Assembly (NCBI GenBank): GCA_002305335.1
Contig: DBQR01000020.1
Span: 1 to 5,300 of the forward strand
DNA from: Clostridiales bacterium UBA1389
Lineage (GTDB): Bacteria > Bacillota > Clostridia > Oscillospirales > CAG-382
Length of the DNA: 5,300 nt
Reading direction: 5' to 3'
Made by a program: the position numbers and the translations under genes. Under the pieces are notes generated by a model. The model was not told the origin of the DNA, did not search any database, and was given only the letters and a program-made list of their open reading frames with translations. Shown piece by piece: positions 1 through 5,148 of this stretch (position 1 is the stretch's first letter; every line of letters begins with the position of its first letter).

Positions 1-204
1 CAGTACTATCGCCATCACAAACCAGACAAGTCTTTTAATGTCCTTTTCTCCGCCCAGTTCGTCAATAAGAAATTTCGGGAGAATTACATTTGCCATTATC
101 TGCCCGGAAAACACAAAGGAGTTTAATATAAGCACTGTAAAATAAGTCTTGCTTGCTTTCCAGACCATGGAAAGCACCAGGGACAGTTTTTTAATACTGC
201 TCAT
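1..204 (-). CDS. ABC transporter half-molecule, N-terminal fragment (runs off left edge)
   Basis: The minus strand is open from an ATG at 204-202 to position 1, giving 68 codons with no stop. The start overlaps the stop of the preceding ABC gene as ATGA (204-201), so the two are translationally coupled. The peptide begins MSSIKKLSLVLSMVWKAS, then has a hydrophobic segment at about residues 20-33, then NVILPKFLIDELGG and a second hydrophobic stretch at about 60-68. This order, a basic N-terminus, TM1, a 'LPKFLIDEL' turn and TM2, matches the start of ABC exporter half-transporters and parallels 'LLPKVIIGYLI' in the upstream gene. A G-rich run at 212-218, seven bases before the ATG, could act as Shine-Dalgarno. 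The likely role is the second subunit of a heterodimeric exporter. The nucleotide-binding domain lies outside the window, so the family call rests on N-terminal resemblance plus the overlap. Confidence 0.8.
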   Translation of the reverse strand, partial: MSSIKKLSLVLSMVWKASKTYFTVLILNSFVFSGQIMANVILPKFLIDELGGEKDIKRLVWFVMAIVL

Positions 205-2021
205 GCGGCGTCCCCCCCGTCATTGTAGTATTTACCCTGGGTGGTGAACATATCGTAATAGACGCCGCCCTTTTCCATCAGTTCATCATGGCTGCCGTAT
301 TCGCATAGTCCCGTTTCGTTGATGAGGGCGATTTTGTCGCAGAATTTGGTGGAAGCAAGGCGGTGGGAAATGTAAATAGCGGTTTTCCCCCGGGTGAGTT
401 CGTCAAATTCCGAATAGATTTCCGCTTCCGCAAGGGCATCAAGGGCGGAGGTGGGTTCGTCCATAATGACGCAGCTTCCCTCTTTGTATAAAGCCCTTGC
501 TATGGCTAACTTCTGGCTTTCGCCCCCCGAAAGCACCAGACCGTTTTCGTCTATGATTTTAAGCATTAGGGTGTTTTTGCCCTCTTTCAGGGAACTTATC
601 TTGTCATACAGCCCCACCTGCTTAAGCACCCCGTCAACCTTTTCTTCATCAATGTCCTCAAGGGAGCAGGCGATATACTGGGCGACGGTGAAGGCAATTA
701 TGTTTACTTCCTGAAACACCACCGCAAACATTTTATAAAGACTGTTGCGGTCATATTCGTTGATGTCGGTTCCGTTTATCAGGATTCTGCCCGAATCGGC
801 TTTGAATAGTCGGGTAAGCAGCTTGACGAGAGTGGTTTTCCCCGCCCCGTTTATCCCCACAACGGCAAGCTTTTGTCCCGCGGGGATTTTCAGGGAAAAG
901 CTTTCAAAGATGTTTTTATCGGTGCCGGGGTATCTGAAGGTAATATTGTCAAACTCGATTTCCATGGGGGTATTTATATCGGCTGTAACCTTATTTCGGG
1001 TTTTGCTTTCTTCGCTCAGGTCGCCGTCAAGGAATCTGTACAAATCCCTGACATACATAAGTTCGTTCATTATAAAGGTTATATTCCCCGTAAATTCGGA
1101 CGAATGGGCGTTCAGGGAGGTCACCGCCGCCAGGTACATGGAAAAATCGGCAATCGACATTCCCTTAACCGTAAGGAGGGTTAGCATTCCGTAGGTGGCG
1201 GCGTCCGACACAAGCAGGGTGGCAACCGATAGCAGTCCTAAGGCAAACTCTTTGTTTTTGATAATTCTGAAGGAATTTATATAACCTTCCACTTCCTTTT
1301 TAAGGTTTTCGGTTATACGGTGCTTAAGGCTGTAAAGGCGGATATCCTTGCCATAGGAAAAATCCTTTGAGGTACGGGCAAAATAGTTGGACCGGCGTTG
1401 TCCTTTTGCTAAAATCTCCTTTTTGGAATAGGTATATTTCTGAACCTTAACGGAAACCAGGGCGGAAACCCCGAGATGAATGAATATGGCAATGAGTATC
1501 ACAACGCTTTTCATGCCTATAAATATTGACATACCCAGGACGATTATAACAAGACGGGGGATTTCGAACAGCTTGTGGTAAATCCCCTCCACTCCGTTGG
1601 AATTGCCGTTGGTGGCGTTGAAGGCCTTTTCGTTTTCTTCATAAAAGGTAGCCGATTCCATGTATTTGTAGTCAACAGACATTAGCTTTACCGCCAATGC
1701 TCTTACCAAGTCAATCCGCAGAGCGGTAATACGGGGGTAGGCAAACCGATCGAGGAAGGTCTTGAAAAAATAAAAAGTCCCGCCGACGGAAAAGAAGCCT
1801 ATGGAAATATAGGTGATCCCCGTTACGGTGGGGTTATCCGAAATAAGATAACCTATAATGACTTTGGGGAGGAGAACACCAAAAAGAGGTATTCCCACGG
1901 CGGCGACGGTATATAAAGCAAGCAAAAAGAAAATAAGCTTGTCGTCGCTTAAGGCTTTTTTTATTAATCTGATTAAAGTATGGTCTTTTGGTTTTTCGAT
2001 ATGCGTCTGCAAGGAAACCAC
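201..2021 (-). CDS. ABC exporter half-transporter (fused TM domain and ATPase)
   Basis: This is a 606-residue protein of the usual length for type IV ABC exporter halves. Residues about 28-305 form the membrane domain, with hydrophobic stretches near 29-60, 67-90, 155-190 and 257-300. The ATPase domain follows: A-loop Tyr364, Walker A GINGAGKT (389-396), Q-loop Gln437, signature LSGGE (497-501), Walker B CVIMDE (517-522), D-loop SALD (525-528) and switch His553. All catalytic residues including Glu522 are intact, so this half looks ATPase-competent. Substrate is unknown; such pairs export peptides, lipids or drugs. The start is GTG at 2021, since an in-frame stop lies at 2048-2046 with no ATG between. 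TTG at 2012-2010, eight bases after GGGAAG, is an alternative start. The C-terminus overlaps the next ABC gene by four bases, implying a heterodimer. The ABC exporter call is near certain; the cargo is not assignable. Confidence 0.96.
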   Translation of the reverse strand: MVSLQTHIEKPKDHTLIRLIKKALSDDKLIFFLLALYTVAAVGIPLFGVLLPKVIIGYLISDNPTVTGITYISIGFFSVGGTFYFFKTFLDRFAYPRITALRIDLVRALAVKLMSVDYKYMESATFYEENEKAFNATNGNSNGVEGIYHKLFEIPRLVIIVLGMSIFIGMKSVVILIAIFIHLGVSALVSVKVQKYTYSKKEILAKGQRRSNYFARTSKDFSYGKDIRLYSLKHRITENLKKEVEGYINSFRIIKNKEFALGLLSVATLLVSDAATYGMLTLLTVKGMSIADFSMYLAAVTSLNAHSSEFTGNITFIMNELMYVRDLYRFLDGDLSEESKTRNKVTADINTPMEIEFDNITFRYPGTDKNIFESFSLKIPAGQKLAVVGINGAGKTTLVKLLTRLFKADSGRILINGTDINEYDRNSLYKMFAVVFQEVNIIAFTVAQYIACSLEDIDEEKVDGVLKQVGLYDKISSLKEGKNTLMLKIIDENGLVLSGGESQKLAIARALYKEGSCVIMDEPTSALDALAEAEIYSEFDELTRGKTAIYISHRLASTKFCDKIALINETGLCEYGSHDELMEKGGVYYDMFTTQGKYYNDGGDAA

Positions 2022-2180
2022 TTCCCGTTTGATTTTGATATTATTTTAACAAAAAAGAAAACCAATGCTACATATTTTGGTCGTCAATTTATAATTTTTC
2101 CGCAACTATCGGTTGCCCCTTCGGCTTTTTTACGATTATGTCTGCCATTTTTTATTATTGACCGAAGAAAGCGTATAACT
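2022..2180 (-). other. Long 5' leader of the ABC operon with a small hairpin
   Basis: About 160 nt lie between the predicted transcription start and the ABC start codon. The only clear structure is a 5-bp hairpin, GCAAC (2106-2102 on the plus-strand numbering) with GTTGC (2116-2112), loop of five bases. It is not followed by a U-tract, so it is not a convincing terminator. A 19-codon ATG frame (2148 to 2089) has no Shine-Dalgarno sequence. I recognise no riboswitch class. Confidence 0.35.
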
Positions 2181-2186
2181 TTAATG

Positions 2187-2215
2187 ATTATACTATTAAA
2201 CCGCTTGTTTTGCAA
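2187..2215 (-). promoter_or_regulatory. Sigma-A promoter for the ABC transporter operon
   Basis: Read on the minus strand, a perfect -10 TATAAT lies at 2192-2187 and a -35 TTGCAA (4 of 6 matches) at 2215-2210, with exactly 17 bp between. Transcription would start near 2180 and leave a leader of about 160 nt before the GTG at 2021. No other minus-strand site in this stretch scores as well by eye. Confidence 0.6.
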
Positions 2216-2280
2216 TAGAAATTTTGCATATAATTGGTTGATGGCATAAATTGGTGTATATCGACGGATACATAAAAAAG

Positions 2281-2330
2281 CCTTCCCCTGGAGGGGAAGG
2301 TGGCAGCCGAAGGCTGACGGATGAGGGGTA
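2281..2330. repeat. Intergenic palindromic repeat element (double hairpin)
   Basis: Two adjacent hairpins are visible. The first pairs CCTTCCCC (2281-2288) with GGGGAAGG (2293-2300) around TGGA. The second pairs CAGCC (2304-2308) with GGCTG (2312-2316) around GAA. Then follows ACGGATGAGGGG (2317-2328). From memory, near-identical units (in the other orientation, 'CTCATCCGTCAGCC' plus a CCTTCCCC palindrome) are scattered in many copies through genomes of gut Clostridia. Only one copy is in this window, so repetitiveness is remembered, not shown. Function is unknown; options are a REP/MITE-like element or an RNA processing or termination site. It is GC-rich against AT-rich flanks. Confidence 0.7.
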
Positions 2331-2387
2331 GTACCGCACATCCGGAATATAAGCAAAAAACCCTGTAGCTTTTACTTAAAGGATAAA

Positions 2388-2396
2388 TGTTATAAT
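2388..2396 (+). promoter_or_regulatory. Extended -10 promoter on the plus strand, no ORF downstream
   Basis: TGTTATAAT combines a TGn extension with a perfect -10 TATAAT (2391-2396). The -35 region is weak: TTTACT at 2371-2376 matches four of six positions but only 14 bp away, so the extended -10 would have to carry the promoter. Initiation is predicted near 2403. No plus-strand ORF of useful length follows before 2988, which suggests a non-coding transcript. Confidence 0.45.
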
Positions 2397-2402
2397 AAAA
2401 TC

Positions 2403-2526
2403 TTTCACAAATTACCCTCTTAAAACATAACGGGCATATACCAAATTAAGGAAACATCCGTCCTTTATGGCATAACCCGCTACGGACGGCATTAACCTAC
2501 CGCCCCGGTATATGATATGTCTTTTT
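2403..2526 (+). ncRNA. Candidate small structured RNA
   Basis: This segment follows the extended -10 promoter and folds on itself. The outer helix pairs AAAACATA (2423-2430) with TATGTCTTTT (2516-2525, one bulged C) and, past an asymmetric loop (ACGGG versus A), CATATACC (2435-2442) with GGTATATG (2507-2514). An inner hairpin pairs CCGTCC (2458-2463) with GGACGG (2484-2489) around 20 nt. CGGG (2431-2434) could also pair with CCCG in that loop (2476-2479) as a pseudoknot. A run of five T (2522-2526) ends the outer helix, as in an intrinsic terminator. I do not recognise a named RNA family. The inverted repeat is nearly symmetrical, so the minus strand could be the functional one. It could instead be only a convergent terminator. 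Confidence 0.4.
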
Positions 2527-2566
2527 AAAGTTTTCCGAACAAAGGGAAAGCTAATTCCGCTAAGCT

Positions 2567-2674
2567 TTATGCTAAGGTATTTGCGGTCTTGCGCTTTTTA
2601 ATCCTCTTAACGATAAGCACCAGCAGTGAAAAAGCAATGGAAATGCCGGTAATCAACCAGAACGTCTTTTTCAT
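2567..2674 (-). CDS. Small single-pass membrane peptide, 35 aa, basic tail
   Basis: ATG at 2674-2672 and TAA at 2569-2567 enclose 35 codons. A strong Shine-Dalgarno AGAAAGGA (2688-2681) stands six T before the start, in ideal position. The peptide starts MKKTFWLITG, continues as one hydrophobic helix at about residues 5-22 (WLITGISIAFSLLVLIV), and ends in a basic cluster KRIKKRK (23-29) before TANTLA. Positive residues on both ends suit a short membrane-spanning peptide; the heavier cluster would put the C-terminus in the cytoplasm. It has its own consensus promoter (2792-2820). No family is recognisable. Candidates are a type I toxin-like peptide, a small membrane regulator, or an uncleaved leader-like peptide. 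The well-placed ribosome site and promoter make genuine translation likely; function is unknown. Confidence 0.7.
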   Translation of the reverse strand: MKKTFWLITGISIAFSLLVLIVKRIKKRKTANTLA

Positions 2675-2720
2675 AAAAAATCCTTTCTATAAAAATCTTT
2701 TTTTATAACTGCCTTCACTT

Positions 2721-2757
2721 AATAAACGGAAATCGGATATAAAAAGTTTCGTTTATT
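2721..2757 (-). promoter_or_regulatory. Hairpin in the leader of the small peptide mRNA
   Basis: AATAAACG (2721-2728) is exactly complementary to CGTTTATT (2750-2757), and the stem can extend inward imperfectly, enclosing roughly 15-20 nt. It lies inside the predicted leader of the 35-aa peptide transcript, about 50 nt before the start codon. Nearer the start, ATAAAAAA (2706-2699, minus strand) can pair with TTTTTTAT (2680-2673), which would place the Shine-Dalgarno in a loop and cover part of the start codon. These pairings are AU-rich and weak; a translational control role is inference. Confidence 0.35.
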
Positions 2758-2791
2758 TTGTTAATTAATTATTAAATTTTTACATATTTAT

Positions 2792-2820
2792 ATTATAATA
2801 AAAGATAATACGGTTTTCAA
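2792..2820 (-). promoter_or_regulatory. Consensus sigma-A promoter for the small membrane peptide
   Basis: On the minus strand, -35 TTGAAA (2820-2815) and -10 TATAAT (2797-2792) are separated by exactly 17 bp. Transcription would begin near 2785 and give a leader of about 110 nt before the ATG at 2674. It points away from the plus-strand promoter at 2873-2901; 52 bp separate the two -35 boxes, leaving room for a shared operator. Confidence 0.7.
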
Positions 2821-2872
2821 GGGTATTATTTAAAAAAATGCCGATTTCTGGTGAAAACATTTATTATTCTTC

Positions 2873-2901
2873 TTGAAAACTTATGAACTCAATGATATAA
2901 T
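2873..2901 (+). promoter_or_regulatory. Consensus sigma-A promoter for the oxidoreductase-epimerase operon
   Basis: TTGAAA (2873-2878) and TATAAT (2896-2901) are separated by exactly 17 bp, and a TGA before the -10 (2893-2895) gives the extended TGn form. Transcription should start near 2908, giving a leader of about 80 nt. No clear operator palindrome overlaps it; AAATG (2836-2840) with CATTT (2858-2862) upstream is the only nearby inverted repeat and is weak. So near-consensus a promoter suggests either strong constitutive expression or tight repression by a factor whose site I cannot identify. Confidence 0.8.
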
Positions 2902-2987
2902 GTACACTAACGGAGGGATTTATAACCATTATTAAAAAAATATTTAACAGCATCCTAAAAAACCACAAAAAAGAAAGGAAAACCGTT

Positions 2988-4076
2988 ATGCAAGACACAG
3001 TTTTGAAAATCGGAATAATCGGCTGCGGCGGCATCGCCCTCGGCAAGCACCTCCCCGCATTGAGTAAACAGTCCAACGCCGCCATGGTGGCATTCTGCGA
3101 CATTATCCCCGAACGGGCGGAAAAAGCCGCCAAGCAGTACGGCACCAAGGACGCCAAGGTTTACACCGATTACAGGCAGCTGTTGGAGGACAAAACCATC
3201 GACGTGGTCCATGTCCTCACCCCCAACCGTTCCCACTCCTTTATTACCGTTGACGCACTGGAAGCCGGAAAGAACGTTATGTGCGAAAAGCCCATGGCAA
3301 TCAACGCCGAGGAAGCCAAAAAGATGCTTGACGCATCAATCCGCACCGGCAAAAAGCTGACCATAGGCTATCAGAGCCGTCACCGTGCCGATTCCCTTTA
3401 CGCAAAAAAGGAAATCGAAGACGGAACTTTAGGTGAAATTTATTTTGCAAAGGCAACCGCTCTCAGGCGGAGAGCCGTCCCCACCTGGGGTGTGTTCCTC
3501 AACGAATACGAACAGGGCGGCGGCCCCCTTATTGACATAGGCACCCATGCCCTTGACCTTACCCTCTGGTGCATGGACAACTTCGACCCCAAATACTGCG
3601 TCGGCACCACCTATAAAAAGCTGAGCGACAAGTTCCCCACCGGCAACGACTGGGGCGAATGGGACCCCAAACAGTTTACCGTTGAGGATGCCGCTTTCGG
3701 CTTTATAGTCATGAAAAACGGAGCAACCATAATCCTCGAATCCTCCTGGGCGCTGAATATACTTGACCCGAGAGAAGCGGTAACCACCCTCTGCGGCACC
3801 GAAGGCGGTATCGATATGAACGACGGCCTCAGGATAAACGGTGTCCGTAACGGACGGCAGTATATATTGAAGCCCAATCTTAACGCCGGCGGCGCGGCAT
3901 TCTTTTCCGGCAGGGGCAACGAAAACCCCGAAGACCGGGAAGCAAGAATGTGGCTTGAGGCGGTTATAAACGACAAAAAACCCGTGGTAACCCCCGAACA
4001 GGCCTACTGCGTTTCCCGTATCCTTGACGGCATCTACAAGTCCGCCAAGTCGGGACAGCCCTTCTATTTCGAATAA
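2988..4076 (+). CDS. Gfo/Idh/MocA family NAD(P)-dependent oxidoreductase
   Basis: This 362-residue protein has the usual length for the family. Residues about 6-122 form a Rossmann domain with GIIGCGGIA (9-17) binding the dinucleotide, followed by CEKPMA (99-104) carrying catalytic Lys101. The C-terminal alpha/beta domain has GGGPLIDIGTHALD (177-190), whose Asp183 and His187 complete the usual Lys-Asp-His set. These enzymes oxidise or reduce a hydroxyl of a sugar, inositol or glycoside with NAD(H) or NADP(H); the cytoplasm is expected, as no signal peptide is present. The start ATG has AGAAAGGA (2972-2979) eight bases upstream. Its partner 15 nt downstream is a TIM-barrel epimerase, which points to a keto-sugar route like E. 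coli YcjS/YcjR or the first step of bacterial C-glycoside cleavage. Family is certain; substrate and direction are unknown. Confidence 0.95.
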   Translation: MQDTVLKIGIIGCGGIALGKHLPALSKQSNAAMVAFCDIIPERAEKAAKQYGTKDAKVYTDYRQLLEDKTIDVVHVLTPNRSHSFITVDALEAGKNVMCEKPMAINAEEAKKMLDASIRTGKKLTIGYQSRHRADSLYAKKEIEDGTLGEIYFAKATALRRRAVPTWGVFLNEYEQGGGPLIDIGTHALDLTLWCMDNFDPKYCVGTTYKKLSDKFPTGNDWGEWDPKQFTVEDAAFGFIVMKNGATIILESSWALNILDPREAVTTLCGTEGGIDMNDGLRINGVRNGRQYILKPNLNAGGAAFFSGRGNENPEDREARMWLEAVINDKKPVVTPEQAYCVSRILDGIYKSAKSGQPFYFE

Positions 4077-4091
4077 AGCGAGGATAAGCTT

Positions 4092-5060
4092 ATGAAAATC
4101 GGCGTCTGCGTTGTATTGCTGGGCGACAGGCCCCTTGACAAAGCCCTTGAATATCTTAAAGCGGCGGGGATTGAATCCCTTGAGATAGGGGCAGGCGGCT
4201 ACCCCGGAAAAGCCCATTGCAATCCGGCGGTGCTGCTTAACGACGAAAAGGCCTTGAATGAGTTCAGAAAAACCATAGACAAGTACGGCATGGAGCTCAA
4301 CTGCTTTTCCTGCCACGGCAATCCGGTACATCCGAACAAGGAAATCGCAAAGAAGTTCCACGACGATTTCGAAAATGCCGTTCTGCTTGCCGAAAAGCTG
4401 GGAGTAAGGAAAATCATCGGCTTTTCCGGTTGTCCCGGGGACAGCGAAAACGCAAAATACCCCAACTGGGTGACCTGCCCCTGGCCGGAGGACTACTCCC
4501 GGATTCTTGAATGGCAGTGGAAAGAGGTGCTTATTCCCTATTGGAAGAAGGAAGCGGATTTTGCCGCAAAGCACGGTATTGAAAAAATCGCCTTTGAGAT
4601 GCATCCCGGCTTTTGCGTCTACAACCCCGAAACCCTTATGAAGTTAAGGAATGCCGTCGGTGAAATAATCGGGGCCAACTTCGACCCCTCCCACCTTATA
4701 TGGCAGCAGGTGGACCCGGTGGCGGCAATCCGCTACTTGGGTAAAGCCATTTTCCACGTCCACGCCAAGGACACCAAGATAGACAAATACAACACCGCCA
4801 TATACGGGGTGCTTGACACCAAGCATTACAGTGATGAAATCCATCGTTCATGGATTTTCCGCACCGTGGGCTACGGCAACGACCATCAGTACTGGAAGGA
4901 TTTTGTTACCAACCTTCGCCTCGTGGGCTATGACGACGTGCTTTCCATTGAGCATGAGGATTCGGTCATGACCACCTTCGAGGGGCTGGAAAAGGCCATT
5001 TCCTTCCTGAAGGATGTCAGAATAGAAGAACCCAAACCCACCGGCATGTTCTGGGCGTAA
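4092..5060 (+). CDS. Sugar phosphate isomerase/epimerase-like TIM-barrel protein
   Basis: This 322-residue protein belongs to the xylose isomerase-like / AP-endonuclease-2 TIM-barrel superfamily. The expected divalent-metal ligands are visible: Glu169 (FEMHPGF), Asp198 (NFDPSHL), His224 (FHVHAKD) and Glu287 (SIEHED); His75 (SCHGNP) sits at the end of an early strand as in active-site histidines of the group. The C-terminus ends in PKPTGMFWA; I recall similar Pro-Lys/Trp-Ala endings in relatives paired with Gfo/Idh dehydrogenases. Members epimerise or isomerise keto-sugars or cleave 3-keto-glycosides with Mn or Mg, in the cytoplasm. The ATG is served by GAGGA (4080-4084), seven bases upstream, and lies 15 nt after the oxidoreductase stop, so the two are one operon. 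No third gene follows before the terminator. The superfamily is firm; the exact reaction is not assignable. Confidence 0.93.
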   Translation: MKIGVCVVLLGDRPLDKALEYLKAAGIESLEIGAGGYPGKAHCNPAVLLNDEKALNEFRKTIDKYGMELNCFSCHGNPVHPNKEIAKKFHDDFENAVLLAEKLGVRKIIGFSGCPGDSENAKYPNWVTCPWPEDYSRILEWQWKEVLIPYWKKEADFAAKHGIEKIAFEMHPGFCVYNPETLMKLRNAVGEIIGANFDPSHLIWQQVDPVAAIRYLGKAIFHVHAKDTKIDKYNTAIYGVLDTKHYSDEIHRSWIFRTVGYGNDHQYWKDFVTNLRLVGYDDVLSIEHEDSVMTTFEGLEKAISFLKDVRIEEPKPTGMFWA

Positions 5061-5074
5061 AATCTTAGAAATAT

Positions 5075-5099
5075 AAAAACAGGCTTTTGCCTGTTTTTT
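5075..5099 (+). terminator. Rho-independent terminator of the oxidoreductase-epimerase operon
   Basis: AAAAACAGGC (5075-5084) pairs perfectly with GCCTGTTTTT (5089-5098) around TTTT, and the T-run extends through 5099. It starts 15 nt after the epimerase stop codon. The ten-pair stem with a U-rich 3' arm is a textbook intrinsic terminator and closes the operon at two genes. Confidence 0.92.
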
Positions 5100-5148
5100 G
5101 CTTTGCTTTGGTAAAAATTAGAGGTAAATTAAGTATATATTCTATGAT

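Noticed and set aside
745..1194. 149-codon plus-strand frame inside the ABC gene
   Set aside because: It is antisense to the ATPase and membrane domains of a clear ABC exporter and has no motifs of its own.
2089..2148. 19-codon minus-strand ATG frame in the ABC leader
   Set aside because: There is no Shine-Dalgarno sequence before the ATG and the residues show no signal or domain character.
2084..2356. 90-codon minus-strand frame between the repeat and the ABC gene
   Set aside because: Its N-terminal part is a translation of the palindromic repeat, it contains the predicted ABC promoter, and it has no homology-like features.
2376..2408. 10-codon minus-strand GTG frame (MKDFIITFIL) after AGAGGG
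   Set aside because: The ribosome site spacing is reasonable but ten codons are too few to support, and no gene follows that it could lead.
2545..2570. AAAGCT/AGCTTT inverted repeat at the stop of the 35-aa ORF as a terminator
   Set aside because: The stem is only six pairs with a 10-nt loop, and the 3' arm is followed by CCC rather than a U-tract.
2928..2987. 20-residue N-terminal extension of the oxidoreductase from an ATT codon
   Set aside because: The family's dinucleotide-binding motif begins normally a few residues after the ATG at 2988, which has its own good ribosome site.
3429..4604. 391-codon minus-strand open frame across both sugar genes
   Set aside because: It lies antisense to two well-supported genes, has no recognisable motifs or ribosome site, and arises from the codon bias of the plus-strand genes.
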